The notes: generated by a model not told the origin, from the sequence alone. Positions 1 to 9,650 are shown, counted from the stretch's first letter. The stretch is 64,000 nucleotides of DNA from Cyclobacteriaceae bacterium (GCA_028284125.1 JANQSI010000003.1:62001-126000), one strand, 5' to 3'. Translations and numbers: made by a program.

Positions 1-1
1 A

Positions 2-367
2 GCAGCTAGAGGACTTGGCTCTCTTTATGCTCACGCCAATGAAATGACAATGGAAGAGGCAGGAGGCATTCATTCAGAATACACGCCGCGTGGATGGATG
101 AAAACCGAAAAGGAATTACTCATTTTTGAACAACACCTATATCTCCGTCAGCCTGGCTATGGAACGAGCTACATTACCGGTAAGTATTTACTAGAGGACA
201 CCATGGCAGAATTTGCAAAGATTAAGGAGCAACAAAACGAGGAATTCAAAATGAAGAATTTCTTTGATCAGTTGAATGAGATCGGGTGTATTCCAATGAT
301 CCTTGGGCGCTGGGAAATGACCGGGAATGATGAACCCATCCAGTTGATACTTAAAAATTCCATATAG
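2..367 (+). CDS. C-terminal part of a DUF885-like protein
   Basis: The reading frame is already open at the left edge, so this is the 3' end of a longer gene whose start lies outside the window. The visible 121 residues show the pattern found at the end of DUF885 proteins: a helix with a conserved Glu ([22 protein letters not shown]), where a Pro-Gly-x-Gly-x-x-Ser-Tyr stretch matches the family's PGQAxSYxxG signature. DUF885 proteins are predicted metallopeptidase-like proteins, often exported, and the substrate is unknown. The next gene starts 7 bases downstream, so the two may share a transcript. Assignment rests on one motif, so it is moderate. Confidence 0.5.
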   Translation, partial: AARGLGSLYAHANEMTMEEAGGIHSEYTPRGWMKTEKELLIFEQHLYLRQPGYGTSYITGKYLLEDTMAEFAKIKEQQNEEFKMKNFFDQLNEIGCIPMILGRWEMTGNDEPIQLILKNSI

Positions 368-374
368 TTACCGT

Positions 375-752
375 ATGAGTTTAGAAGAAAATAAGAAAAA
401 CGCAATCGCCTTCTACAAAATGGCTTACGAGGGAAGCCCAAAAGAAGCGGTAGAACTTTACATTGGAGACGAGTACATTCAACACAATCCTGATGTTGCA
501 AATGGCACTCAGGGGTTTATCGATTACTTTGAACGGATGCAAGAAGAGTATCTAGAAAAATCGATTGAGTTTGTTCGATGCATTGCAGAAGGAGATCTTG
601 TCGCTTTACACACACATCAAACCTGGCCTGGAAATGATGAATACGTGACCATGGATTTTTTTAGGTTTGATATCAATGGAAAAATTGTAGAGCACTGGGA
701 CTCCATTCAGCAAATTCCTGCACAATCTGCGAATGAGAATACGATGTACTAG
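375..752 (+). CDS. SnoaL/NTF2-like fold protein
   Basis: A 125-residue protein with the layout of SnoaL-like NTF2-fold proteins: an N-terminal helix (NKKNAIAFYKMAYEG), the segment YIGDEYIQHNPDVANG that often lines the pocket, and a C-terminal strand ending GKIVEHWDSIQQIP, a hallmark of predicted SnoaL-like aldol-condensing or polyketide-cyclase-like proteins (COG4922). No signal peptide, so cytoplasmic. The reaction is unknown; many members act as small-molecule binding or isomerase-like enzymes. It lies 7 bases after the DUF885-like gene. A second, distinct NTF2-like protein is at 30181-30540. Confidence 0.75.
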   Translation: MSLEENKKNAIAFYKMAYEGSPKEAVELYIGDEYIQHNPDVANGTQGFIDYFERMQEEYLEKSIEFVRCIAEGDLVALHTHQTWPGNDEYVTMDFFRFDINGKIVEHWDSIQQIPAQSANENTMY

Positions 753-757
753 CCAAA

Positions 758-1522
758 TTAAAAGTCTAGCACTTCTTTCAACCTGGAATAGCCAGACCGA
801 CTTACATTCAATTGAGTTCCATCACCAAGGATAACCACGTGCGAATCTTTGCCCATCATTTCTACTTTGTCAATCTCTTTTAATCGGACAATGTGCGACC
901 GATGAATTCTGACAAAATCATCAGGCGGTAGATGACTCTCATAATATTTCATCGTATTCTGTTTAATGAAATTTCCTGAGTCAGTGAAAATTTTCACATA
1001 GTCATCCATCGCTTCCAAATAGCGAATTTTATCGACTGAAACGATATGAATTTTCGTACCCGTCTTTACAGCTACACGAGAAATGAGTTCAGCTTTTTCA
1101 TAATGCTCTTCCAGCACAGAAGCAAGTCCAGTGGTCCTGCTTACTGCTTCATCCAAACCTGAAGTCACTTTCTCTTTTGCTTTGGAAATTGCCTCAGAAA
1201 ACCGTTCCTGTGAATATGGTTTAAGTAAATAATCCACTGCATTTTTTTCAAAAGCCTTAATGGCAAATTCATCATGCGCAGTACTAAAAACGATCACCGG
1301 TGCATCTTCAAGCAGTTCCAACATCTCAAATCCAGTGAGCTTGGGCATCATCACATCCAGGAAGACAAGATCCGGTTTCAACTCGTTAATCTGCTTAAAT
1401 CCTTCAAATCCATCACTGCATTCTCCAATCAATTCTATCGAATCATCTTCAGATAAATACGTCCGAATAATTTCACGGGCCAGGTGTTCATCGTCGATGA
1501 TAAGTGTTCTAATTTTCTTCAT
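758..1522 (-). CDS. LytTR-family response regulator
   Basis: A 254-residue response regulator. Residues 1-120 form a receiver domain with acidic pair D10/D11, phospho-acceptor D56 (LVFLDVMMP) and the conserved Lys in YLLKPYS. Residues about 150-254 form a LytTR DNA-binding domain (VDKIRYLEAMDDYVKIF, then FVRIHRSHIV). Family members bind direct repeats upstream of target genes as dimers after phosphorylation. The start overlaps the end of the sensor kinase gene by 14 bases, so the two are translationally coupled and form a cognate pair. No target is evident from the sequence. Confidence 0.93.
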   Translation of the reverse strand: MKKIRTLIIDDEHLAREIIRTYLSEDDSIELIGECSDGFEGFKQINELKPDLVFLDVMMPKLTGFEMLELLEDAPVIVFSTAHDEFAIKAFEKNAVDYLLKPYSQERFSEAISKAKEKVTSGLDEAVSRTTGLASVLEEHYEKAELISRVAVKTGTKIHIVSVDKIRYLEAMDDYVKIFTDSGNFIKQNTMKYYESHLPPDDFVRIHRSHIVRLKEIDKVEMMGKDSHVVILGDGTQLNVSRSGYSRLKEVLDF

Positions 1523-2573
1523 CCGAATTTTGTTTAACAGGTATTTTCATGGTTACGCTAAACTCATTATCCGTTTGATCAACTTCCAGTAGATCATTTC
1601 TACCATAGACCAAACTAAGTCTTTTTCTTACACTTTCTAATCCTATCCCCTCACCTTTTGCAGGCATGGCATCCTTATCGTAATTGTTGGTGATCAGTAT
1701 ATGCAACATATCCTCATCGGTATCACATTTCAAGCGAATGGTTACTTGATCTATGCTTTCATACACGCCATACTTTATAGCATTTTCAAAAAGCGGTTGC
1801 AAAATCAAGTTAGGAACTTCCACCTCTTGGCACGCTTCATCGATCTCCTTTTCGAAATTTAACTTGCTCCCAAATCTGATTTTTTCGATATCCAGGTAAA
1901 GTGACACATTTTGAATCTCTTGCTCCAATGGATTCATCTCCACACTGTCCTTTCCAAGTGAGTATCGAAGAAACTCACTGAGTTTGATCACCATCTCACG
2001 AGCAGTTTCAGCTTTGGAAATGGTCAAGGCACTAATAGAATTAAGACTATTAAAAATAAAATGTGGATTGATTTGGGACTTCAACATCCTCAATTCCGAA
2101 TCCTTAAGCAAGTTCTGCAATTCCAACTCTTTATTGAGTCGCTCTTGCATGTCCTGGTAATATTTGATGAGATAAAAAATCAGAACCGTGATGCTATAAT
2201 ACAAAACCCCAATGATCAAGCGCCAGATGTAAGAGTCGTCCAGAAATTCCTGATAATCTCTATTTTCACTGAAGATCAGGCCCACAATAAAACTGGACAA
2301 AGAGGACCACATAACTACCGTAATCACAGCAGCTCCAATGTGGGTCCCAGCCAATGAAAGATCATCTTTACTCAAACTAGCGAAAGTGACAATGTACCAT
2401 AGCCCCGGAGCTAATACCCCGAAGAATGTGTTATAAGCAAGACTGTCAGTTATTGAAATAGCAATAGGAAACCCGTAGTAAAAAAAGAGAACCAAGCTGT
2501 GGATAATGGCTATAATAAACAGTATAAGAATGTACAGCTTGTATCCCGATCCACTGAGTATAGGATGTCTCAT
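1509..2573 (-). CDS. LytS/YehU-type sensor histidine kinase
   Basis: A 354-residue membrane kinase. Four hydrophobic segments lie within residues 11-137 with no recognisable sensory domain, followed by a coiled-coil linker. A His_kinase domain (PF06580 type) carries the phospho-accepting H171 in QINPHFIFNSLN and a HATPase domain with the N-box NLILQPLFENAIKYG and G-box KGEGIGLESVRKRL. It should phosphorylate the LytTR regulator encoded immediately downstream. The kinase gene starts 53 bases after the LiaF-like gene, but a strong hairpin lies between them, so it may have its own promoter. Confidence 0.93.
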   Translation of the reverse strand: MRHPILSGSGYKLYILILFIIAIIHSLVLFFYYGFPIAISITDSLAYNTFFGVLAPGLWYIVTFASLSKDDLSLAGTHIGAAVITVVMWSSLSSFIVGLIFSENRDYQEFLDDSYIWRLIIGVLYYSITVLIFYLIKYYQDMQERLNKELELQNLLKDSELRMLKSQINPHFIFNSLNSISALTISKAETAREMVIKLSEFLRYSLGKDSVEMNPLEQEIQNVSLYLDIEKIRFGSKLNFEKEIDEACQEVEVPNLILQPLFENAIKYGVYESIDQVTIRLKCDTDEDMLHILITNNYDKDAMPAKGEGIGLESVRKRLSLVYGRNDLLEVDQTDNEFSVTMKIPVKQNSDEEN

Positions 2574-2617
2574 TTCCTTTCGGTTAGGTTAGATGATCAG
2601 TTTTTATAAAGAAAAAC

Positions 2618-2644
2618 AAAGGTGCCCTATGCAGAGGCACCTTT
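2618..2644 (-). terminator. Hairpin terminator after the LiaF-like gene
   Basis: Nine-base inverted repeat (AAAGGTGCC at 2618-2626, GGCACCTTT at 2636-2644) with a nine-base loop. On the minus strand it is followed by a T-rich run (TTTGTTTTTC). It overlaps the stop codon of the LiaF-like gene and precedes the kinase gene, so it should end or attenuate transcription between them. Confidence 0.6.
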
Positions 2645-3322
2645 TATCTCAGATCCTCCAAAAACGATCGATCCCTTTATTTTGAGTATTTTCTTTGGGT
2701 CGTTTTTTTCTGTCACCGATCTTGATCTTCTATCTGAAAAGCCTCCGAAAATCACGAAGCTTTCATTGACCACCGTCCAGTCACTGGGTACGATGAGTTC
2801 ATTGCCTCCGAACAAACAGAACACATCTATGATGGCTCCTTCTTCAGCCATTTTTGCATCAGAAAAATTGATGGTTGATCCACCGAAAATCGAAGTGACT
2901 TTTCCGCCTTTAAAATTCTTTGAACTAACTGATTTTTCTGAGCCGCCAAAGATTGACGAGTCATCTATGTAGTCCTCATCTACATCTCCGACATCTCTGA
3001 ATCCACCATCTCTTCTACGAAGAAAAATAGAAATACCAATGATGATGAGAACAATTGGCCACCAGTCTCTAAACCTGATTCTTGGCCAATAAAAGATGTC
3101 CGGTATTATGAAAACCGCACCTATGATAAGAAAGATAAATCCCTCCTTTCTCCCGGTCACCAACATAGCGCCACCGATCACAATCAGGATCATTTCCCAT
3201 CCGAAAAAGTAGTAGGGGATGAAAGATGGAATGAGGTCGAGGTTGTTCAGAAGGAAATATCCACCCAGTACGACCAATACGATACCGAACCAGGTTTTTG
3301 AGTTGTTATCCGTGTTTCCCAT
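2627..3322 (-). CDS. LiaF-like membrane protein
   Basis: A 231-residue protein. The first 105 residues hold about four short hydrophobic segments separated by glycine turns (LVVLGGYFLLNNL, LIVIGGAMLV, LIIGAVFII, LIIIGISIFL), as in LiaI/DUF5668 proteins. Residues 125-231 form a soluble repeated-strand domain in which the phrase FGG recurs (SIFGGSEKS, SIFGGSTIN, CLFGGNEL, VIFGGFSD, IVFGGSE), typical of the LiaF C-terminal adhesin-like fold. In Firmicutes, LiaF modulates a cell-envelope-stress two-component system. Here the gene lies just upstream of a kinase-regulator pair, which fits a similar role, but the separating terminator argues for independent expression. Confidence 0.8.
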   Translation of the reverse strand: MGNTDNNSKTWFGIVLVVLGGYFLLNNLDLIPSFIPYYFFGWEMILIVIGGAMLVTGRKEGFIFLIIGAVFIIPDIFYWPRIRFRDWWPIVLIIIGISIFLRRRDGGFRDVGDVDEDYIDDSSIFGGSEKSVSSKNFKGGKVTSIFGGSTINFSDAKMAEEGAIIDVFCLFGGNELIVPSDWTVVNESFVIFGGFSDRRSRSVTEKNDPKKILKIKGSIVFGGSEIKGASA

Positions 3323-3571
3323 GATGTATAAATTTTAATTTCTACTCAAAATTCACGCATTATATGGGTTCCAGTCGAAAGCAAATCGGCGAGTGGTGGT
3401 TTTTTACCGGTAAATGACGGATTGAGTATTGTGGGTGAAATATGTCCATTTTCAAGCAAAACGACCACTAAGGGACAAATAAAACCTGTGTAGACTCCTT
3501 GTATATATACTCAGTTAGCTTGTCGGCTAGAAATCTTCTTTATTCGATAATCCATAAAAATTATTAGAATA

Positions 3572-4504
3572 ATGAAAAATATATTTTTATCGCTTTTTGT
3601 AATTCTCTGTTTCGCCTGTTCCACCAATAACGATGAAATCATCACCGAGCCAAACACGGTTACTGTCAGAGTGGACCTATCCAATATCGAATTCTCAGAT
3701 CGCCAAATTGGCGGACGAGCGGCTAATGCTGTAAGTCCTTTTGACTACTTATATTTTCAGGTGGTCCATACAGGATATCCAAGCAATGGATATGCCGCAA
3801 GTGGAGTTTTTGCATATGATTCTATTCCTGCTTATGTAGAAGTTCCATTGATTGAAAATGATGATTACAAGTTTACTTATATGACATTATCAAAAGGAAC
3901 TGGTTATGGTCTACCAGTAAACGCGGCAAACCAACTAAACATACAGAACCCCGGAGGAGTGATACCCACTTGGTTTAACACTTATACTTCATCAGATAGT
4001 ATTAGCACACATCAGCACAAAATTTTTCCAGAATTGGATATTTATTATGATGCGGTTGATATAGTTGCTGACAGTAACATTGAAGACAGTTTATACATCG
4101 GTCACCTCCCCAATCTTTTAAGAACAACATTTGCAATTGAAGTAGATGTTGCAAGCTCTGTTGATGGTTTCATTAAAGTCAAGTTAAGTGAGAGCGATTT
4201 TGAAGAAGTAGCAAGTTTAAGTTTCCCTCAGGATAGTTCTGATCTTAGACTTCTTCATTACTCTGGATTCAAACTTTACGATAGTGAACTTTTTGGTATC
4301 GAAGTAATTCACCTGGATACTACTCAAACAATAGAGACCTTACTATACTATAATAGCAGTATGATGTTCACACGTGACTATATCAAACGAATTGAAATAG
4401 ATGTACCATCTATTAATGCACCAGATACGTTGAACGGAGTTTTAAACTGGCTAAACTTTTCAGAAGTTCCTTTAAATCGAGGAGATACGATTCGAGTGAA
4501 TTAG
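3572..4504 (+). CDS. Putative lipoprotein, function unknown
   Basis: A 310-residue protein with a lipoprotein signal peptide: a short basic start, a hydrophobic stretch and the lipobox FACS with Cys16. Asp follows shortly after in the mature chain, so outer-membrane or periplasmic anchoring is open. The mature part is strand-rich and Ser/Thr-rich and resembles fimbrillin-like or DUF-type Bacteroidota surface proteins, but I recognise no family. It is flanked by a 249-base upstream gap and a convergent gene 25 bases downstream, so it is probably transcribed alone. Confidence 0.75.
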   Translation: MKNIFLSLFVILCFACSTNNDEIITEPNTVTVRVDLSNIEFSDRQIGGRAANAVSPFDYLYFQVVHTGYPSNGYAASGVFAYDSIPAYVEVPLIENDDYKFTYMTLSKGTGYGLPVNAANQLNIQNPGGVIPTWFNTYTSSDSISTHQHKIFPELDIYYDAVDIVADSNIEDSLYIGHLPNLLRTTFAIEVDVASSVDGFIKVKLSESDFEEVASLSFPQDSSDLRLLHYSGFKLYDSELFGIEVIHLDTTQTIETLLYYNSSMMFTRDYIKRIEIDVPSINAPDTLNGVLNWLNFSEVPLNRGDTIRVN

Positions 4505-4529
4505 TTCTAACCTAAAAGTATCTGAATTA

Positions 4530-5402
4530 TTAGTTGAACTTCAGGTATGCGGGATTATCGGCAAATCGAGGAGAATAATTGTATCCCGATGTGGTGAGTT
4601 GTCTTTGTTCCGAACCATCAGCATTCATCAAATAGATGTGTTGGGAGTTTTGTTTGTTGCCTCGCTCAAAGACAATTTTCTTACCATCAGAACTCCAATC
4701 ACCTCTGATATCCTGTAATGGATGATTGGTTAGACGAGTAATTTCCTTAGAAGCAAGATTCATGGTATAAACCTCCAAGTTTCCATCTCTATCGGAATAA
4801 AAAAGTAGTTTTTGCTCGTCAGGCGATAACCTCGGCATTAGATCATTTGAATTCCTATCGGTAAGGATTTCAAGCTGACTTCCATCTGGTTTCATTCGAA
4901 CCAGCTTATGATTGCCATTCACTGGTCTTGAGAAATAGACAAAGCCATCCGATCCCCAATCAGCCCATGCTTCTTGTGTGGATGAATTTGTCATATTGGT
5001 CAACTTGCTTCCATCCGGATTCATGACATACAGATCTGCGTTACCAGACCTACCGCTTGTGAACATGATTTTACTTCCATCTGGCGACCAGGTCGGAGCA
5101 TATTCAGCCGAGGAAGCGTCTGTCAATTGTGTTACATAACCCGAGACAAGATCCTTTTTCCATATTTTCCACCAGCCTTTACGCTCCGAAGTGAATACAA
5201 TGGTTTTTCCGTCAGGAGATAAGTCGGGACTACTGTCCTTAGCCGGATGTCTCGTAATTCTAACCTCACCTGAGCCTACCTTCAGCGCATACAATTCATC
5301 GTTGCGATTCGTCTGTTTCGTGTAAAGAATAACATAAGGTTGGGCAATCAACGCTTTGGTTATCACGATCAGTATCCAGAAGAGAGTGAGCTTGTTTATC
5401 AT
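4530..5402 (-). CDS. TolB-like WD40/beta-propeller protein, secreted
   Basis: A 290-residue protein with a signal peptide ending near ALIAQP. The rest is a six-blade propeller of PD40 repeats, recognisable by the recurring pattern LSPDGKTIVFTSERKG, WSPDGSKIMFTSGRSG, LSPDEQKLLFYSDRDG and WSSDGKKIVFERG. Such propellers act as periplasmic or surface binding scaffolds, as in TolB. There is no TolB N-terminal domain and no pal/tol neighbour, so the gene should not be called tolB. Partner unknown. It is convergent with the lipoprotein gene. Confidence 0.82.
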   Translation of the reverse strand: MINKLTLFWILIVITKALIAQPYVILYTKQTNRNDELYALKVGSGEVRITRHPAKDSSPDLSPDGKTIVFTSERKGWWKIWKKDLVSGYVTQLTDASSAEYAPTWSPDGSKIMFTSGRSGNADLYVMNPDGSKLTNMTNSSTQEAWADWGSDGFVYFSRPVNGNHKLVRMKPDGSQLEILTDRNSNDLMPRLSPDEQKLLFYSDRDGNLEVYTMNLASKEITRLTNHPLQDIRGDWSSDGKKIVFERGNKQNSQHIYLMNADGSEQRQLTTSGYNYSPRFADNPAYLKFN

Positions 5403-5491
5403 GCTACTAATCTATTTTCAGATTAGCTTTTTGAATCATCAAAACTGACCGACAGTTTCTTTTGTGATTATTGGTTTGAAAAGTATGATAT

Positions 5492-6763
5492 CTACTCGAC
5501 CACTCTTTTTTTCATGGTCAGAAAGTCCCATTTGACCTTGAATACTTTCTTTCGTTCTTCTTTAGTGAAAAGATTCTTAATCACCCCGTGATACACTTCT
5601 ATGGAATCTCCTGATAGCGCAATGACGATCATGGAAAGTGTAAAATCTGCTTTGTAGCCGTAAGCATCGAAAAATACGATCATTAAGGTAGCCAATACAA
5701 ACACTTCAATCAATTGGAAGACTTTGGTAATGCCGTCGTACCAGGCCGGCATAGCTCCATAGATGATCTTGAAAAGAAATACATTCACGAGGCAAATAAT
5801 AACAGCCAAAAGAATTCCATTTCGTGTCGACATACTATTGATGTGATCTTCATCAAGAATTTGAGAAATGATATTCGCATGTACCACTCCACCAAACATG
5901 TCGTGTTCAGCTTTCCCAACATACCGTTCGTTCATGGGCGTGAAATAAAAATCATCCCGAGTCAAGACATCACCTAAATACCCGCCCATGAAGCACATGA
6001 TCACAACTTTTCCAGTAATGATATCTGGTGTGAACTGTTCATTCAGCACATCCTCCACATCCAAGGCAAAGTATTTCATCCTACTCGTGGAAGAAGTGAA
6101 ACTGATCACGTTTCCTTTATAGTTGATCACCTCTACTTCATTTCCCCTATCTAAGAATCGCTTGGTTTTAACGGAATCAATGGCCATCGCCAGCTTGACA
6201 GGAAATGCATAGTGAGCCTCTCCTTTCACCATTTGCATTGGAGTGAACTCTCGACACATCTTTAAGTCTTCTTGCGTTTTGGCATCTGTGATAAGATTGA
6301 CATAGCCCAACTCCAGGTTTTTAGCCAAATGATCTGCCGGTCGAAGCGTTGAATCAAATTCATTGGTTTCAAGATTTAAATTCACCAGCTTCTCTCCTAC
6401 CACAACATTTTTACTTTCGGCCAATACCCGAACCAGTGCGCTATCTTCTTCAAACGGTTTTGGTTCATCCAACAAAACATCAACACCGATTACGGCAGGA
6501 TTGTATTGATTCAGAATTTCTATTTGTCTGGCGATACCCTCTCGATCCAGGTAGCCAATATTCACAACAACGATGTTTTCATCGGCAATTGGATCTTCCA
6601 ACAGCTGTGAAAAAACAACATCAGTGAGTTCAAAATCACTGAACATATCACCGATCGGATCGAATATGTCGAAGACTTTAAATAGTGTTACTGAAGCGAA
6701 AAGCCCAATGAGTGAGAAGATAAAAACTGAGCAGAGGGTGGTGTCTAGCAAAAAACGTTTCAT
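5492..6763 (-). CDS. Orphan CHASE2-domain membrane protein
   Basis: A 423-residue protein. One N-terminal membrane helix (residues 5-30) precedes an extracytoplasmic CHASE2 domain of about 270 residues. Typical CHASE2 phrases are visible: IVVVNIGYLDREGIARQIEIL, AVIGVDVLLDEP, VVIMCFMGGYLGD, and the closing GGVVHANIISQIL. Three hydrophobic segments follow near residues 308-395. CHASE2 is a sensory domain usually attached to adenylyl cyclase, kinase or diguanylate cyclase outputs. Here the chain ends about 35 residues after the last helix with a basic tail, so no output domain is fused. A partner protein may carry the output. Confidence 0.85.
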   Translation of the reverse strand: MKRFLLDTTLCSVFIFSLIGLFASVTLFKVFDIFDPIGDMFSDFELTDVVFSQLLEDPIADENIVVVNIGYLDREGIARQIEILNQYNPAVIGVDVLLDEPKPFEEDSALVRVLAESKNVVVGEKLVNLNLETNEFDSTLRPADHLAKNLELGYVNLITDAKTQEDLKMCREFTPMQMVKGEAHYAFPVKLAMAIDSVKTKRFLDRGNEVEVINYKGNVISFTSSTSRMKYFALDVEDVLNEQFTPDIITGKVVIMCFMGGYLGDVLTRDDFYFTPMNERYVGKAEHDMFGGVVHANIISQILDEDHINSMSTRNGILLAVIICLVNVFLFKIIYGAMPAWYDGITKVFQLIEVFVLATLMIVFFDAYGYKADFTLSMIVIALSGDSIEVYHGVIKNLFTKEERKKVFKVKWDFLTMKKRVVE

Positions 6764-6854
6764 GGCACGCCAAAACTAGGCATATGCCTGCATTTTCCAT
6801 CAATTCAAGTGATTCCTGACTACCTTTTGTCTACGTTCTTAGAAACTGGTTTTA

Positions 6855-7634
6855 TCACATGGACATTTCAAGAATGTTTGTTGAGAAGTTAATCAGGTTG
6901 TGAAAAATAATGGCCGGCAAAATGCTTCTTGTCGTGAGAGTCATCCAGCCAAGAATGAAACCAAGGACTCCAGTAACGATGAAAGCATCAACTGCGAAAC
7001 CTAACTCCCAATTTTGAAAATACAACGAGTGTCCAAGAGAAAAAATGATAGTTGTCGTCCATAAAGCCGGATGTCCAAATTTGAACTTCCCTTCTTTAGT
7101 GACTAAGATCAATAATCCTAAAAGTATCCCACGCCAAAGCTCTTCATCCAAGCCTGGCATTGTCAATTGAAACATCAATTTTTCAATTTCCATTGGCTTA
7201 CCACTGGAAAACATAAAAGTAAGCAAGCACATCACAGCTACAGTTATCAAACCCACCGCAACAACTTTTTTCAAGCGGTCTTTTTCAGGAATGGAAGACA
7301 CATAGTCATTTCCTTCAAGGCTATCCTTAGTTAAGAAATAAAAGAGAATAGAGAATCCAAAAGCGATCATCTTTCCCGACCAGTTCATGGTACCTAAATA
7401 CATAGAAGAAACCTCAATTGGTAAGTACAAAAGCGTAACATAGAGCAGGTGATATATGGTTACTAAACCTATGACCTTTAAAAAACGGTCATTTTCGCCT
7501 TTAAAGAATATCGTGAGAGCTAAAGCAATTACTAATGCGATTGATGACGATGCTAGCGTTTCTATCATGTTCTGATGATTATGACTTGCGAAAATATGGA
7601 CGAGTTTTATTAAAAAATTGTAAAACTCAGACAA
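6855..7634 (-). CDS. CPBP-family intramembrane metalloprotease
   Basis: A 259-residue polytopic membrane protein with about seven hydrophobic segments. It carries the Abi/CPBP motifs: EExxxR as DEELWRG (E164, E165, R169), then a His-containing helix (IFSLGHSLYF) and a second His motif near the C-terminus (AIIFHNLINF). Relatives are the eukaryotic CAAX prenyl endopeptidase Rce1 and bacterial bacteriocin-immunity proteins; the substrate here is unknown. An alternative start at Met23 (base 7568) is possible because the first 22 residues are less typical. It is divergent from the ggt gene. Confidence 0.85.
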   Translation of the reverse strand: MSEFYNFLIKLVHIFASHNHQNMIETLASSSIALVIALALTIFFKGENDRFLKVIGLVTIYHLLYVTLLYLPIEVSSMYLGTMNWSGKMIAFGFSILFYFLTKDSLEGNDYVSSIPEKDRLKKVVAVGLITVAVMCLLTFMFSSGKPMEIEKLMFQLTMPGLDEELWRGILLGLLILVTKEGKFKFGHPALWTTTIIFSLGHSLYFQNWELGFAVDAFIVTGVLGFILGWMTLTTRSILPAIIFHNLINFSTNILEMSM

Positions 7635-7720
7635 TCAGTTTAAACAAAAGAACTTTCATACATTCGACACATTAACTAGAGAATTAACTAACTTCAGCGT
7701 CCATTTTAACCCTCTTAACC

Positions 7721-9406
7721 ATGTTTTCAAAAAGTAAATCCGCTTTAGTATTCTCATGCCTTCTACTTTCCATTTCTGTTTTACAAGCTCAGGTCAAAGC
7801 AAAAAATGGAATGGTCGTTTCTACCAGTAGTGTAGCTTCTGATGTTGGAGTTGATATTCTTAAAAAAGGCGGTAACGCAATAGACGCTGCTGTTGCCACT
7901 GCGTTCGCATTGGCAGTCACGCATCCATCAGCTGGAAACATTGGTGGTGGAGGTTTTTTGGTTTACATGACCAATCAGGGTGATGTGACCACTTTTGATT
8001 TTCGCGAAAAAGCTCCACTAAAAGCGACAGATGATATGTATCTGGATGAGGATGGAAACCTCATTCGCATGGAAAATCATTTAACGATTAAAGCCATTGG
8101 TGTCCCGGGTACCGTTGCGGGACTCTACAAATCACATCAAAAATATGGTAAGCTACCATGGGCAGATTTGGTTCAACCAGCCGTGGACCTGGCCCAGAAT
8201 GGATTTACCATGAACTGGACACTTTACGGGGCAGCCCAAAGATTTAGAGAAATGGATGCGGACTCATTTATGGGACAATATTTTTCCAACAGCAATGGAG
8301 AAGTAACTCAACCTGGAGAAAACTGGAAACAGGAAGCTTTGGGTAAAACTCTTGCTGCCATCCGAGACAAGGGGCATGATGGATTTTACAAAGGAGAAGT
8401 GGCTAAGAAAATCGCTGATTATATGAAGGAAAATGGTGGACTGATCAGCAAGCAAGACCTAGCTAAATACGAAGCAATTGAACGAACTCCTTTAAAAGGA
8501 ACTTACAAGGATTACGAAATCTACTCCATGCCGCCTCCAAGTTCAGGCGGTGTTGCTTTATTGGAAATGATGAACCTGATGGAGTTGGCTGATTTTGAAG
8601 AAATAGAATTTAATTCAACCGCATATGTTCATTTAGTTGCAGAGGCCATGCGTCGTGCGTTTGCTGACCGAGCCGAACATTTAGGAGATCCTGATTTCAA
8701 TCCTGATATGCCAATCGATCGGCTGATTTCTAAGGAACACGCCAAGCAACGATTTGCAGAGATTGATATGGAAAAAGCCTCCGTAAGTGATTCTTCCAAA
8801 TTTGGACAATTGTATGACGGGGAAAGCACTACTCACTTCTCTGTCATGGACAAAGATGGAAACGCAGTTTCGTTGACTTACACGTTAGAGTTTGGATATG
8901 GATCACGGCTTGGGTCGAACGAGCTAGGTTTCATTTTCAACAATGAAATGGGAGATTTCAATCCAGTGCCTGGCATCACCACAAGCAGAGGTCAAATTGG
9001 AACTAAACCCAACTTGATTCAGCCTGAGAAGCGGATGCTGTCCAGCATGACTCCTACCATTGTTGCTAAAGACGGAAAACCCTATCTCGTAATCGGAAGC
9101 CCAGGTGGAAGAACAATTATTAACACCGTATTCCAAACCGTATTGAACGTCTTGGAATTCGACATGGAAATTCACAAAGCGATTGAGGTCATGAAAATTC
9201 ATCATCAATGGCTACCGGATCGAATCATGTACGAAAAGGATTTGCTTTCTCCTGACACCAGAAAAGCGTTGGAAGGAATGGGTCATACCCTAATTGATAG
9301 AAGTCGATTGGGAGTCTTGATGGGAATTCGCTACGATGAAGAAAACGGTGTTCTTGTTGGCGCCTCTGACTCTTCCAGTGGTGAAGGGAAAGCAAGTGGG
9401 TATTAA
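7721..9406 (+). CDS. ggt: Gamma-glutamyltransferase
   Basis: A 561-residue precursor with a cleavable signal peptide ending near VLQAQ. It cleaves the gamma-glutamyl bond of glutathione and related amides in the periplasm. The large-subunit start (NGMVVSTSSVASDVG, GGNAIDAAVA, GNIGGGGFLVY) is canonical. The autoprocessing site is the TTHFSVMDKDG motif, with catalytic nucleophile Thr370 becoming the first residue of the small subunit. Later motifs MLSSMTPTIV and GSPGGRTIINTV match the gamma-glutamyl binding site. The length is normal and the final GKASGY matches the family's C-terminus. Probably monocistronic: the tRNA promoter follows. Confidence 0.96.
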   Translation: MFSKSKSALVFSCLLLSISVLQAQVKAKNGMVVSTSSVASDVGVDILKKGGNAIDAAVATAFALAVTHPSAGNIGGGGFLVYMTNQGDVTTFDFREKAPLKATDDMYLDEDGNLIRMENHLTIKAIGVPGTVAGLYKSHQKYGKLPWADLVQPAVDLAQNGFTMNWTLYGAAQRFREMDADSFMGQYFSNSNGEVTQPGENWKQEALGKTLAAIRDKGHDGFYKGEVAKKIADYMKENGGLISKQDLAKYEAIERTPLKGTYKDYEIYSMPPPSSGGVALLEMMNLMELADFEEIEFNSTAYVHLVAEAMRRAFADRAEHLGDPDFNPDMPIDRLISKEHAKQRFAEIDMEKASVSDSSKFGQLYDGESTTHFSVMDKDGNAVSLTYTLEFGYGSRLGSNELGFIFNNEMGDFNPVPGITTSRGQIGTKPNLIQPEKRMLSSMTPTIVAKDGKPYLVIGSPGGRTIINTVFQTVLNVLEFDMEIHKAIEVMKIHHQWLPDRIMYEKDLLSPDTRKALEGMGHTLIDRSRLGVLMGIRYDEENGVLVGASDSSSGEGKASGY

Positions 9407-9452
9407 CTTGTTATATTTTCGAATATCATCAAAAAATTCTCTAACTAACTTT

Positions 9453-9460
9453 TATATTTG
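9453..9460 (+). promoter_or_regulatory. Bacteroidota -7 promoter box for the tRNA pair
   Basis: TATATTTG matches the Bacteroidota -7 consensus TAnnTTTG and lies 23 bases before the tRNA-Ser. I see no clear -33 TTG at the usual spacing, so the call rests on the -7 box and its position. Confidence 0.5.
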
Positions 9461-9483
9461 CGTTCCGTTTTCAGGAACACCAC

Positions 9484-9573
<90 letters not shown>

Positions 9574-9576
9574 CTT

Positions 9577-9650
<74 letters not shown>

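Noticed and set aside
4530-5402. Calling the propeller protein TolB
   Set aside because: It lacks the TolB N-terminal domain, and there are no pal, tolA, tolQ or tolR genes nearby.
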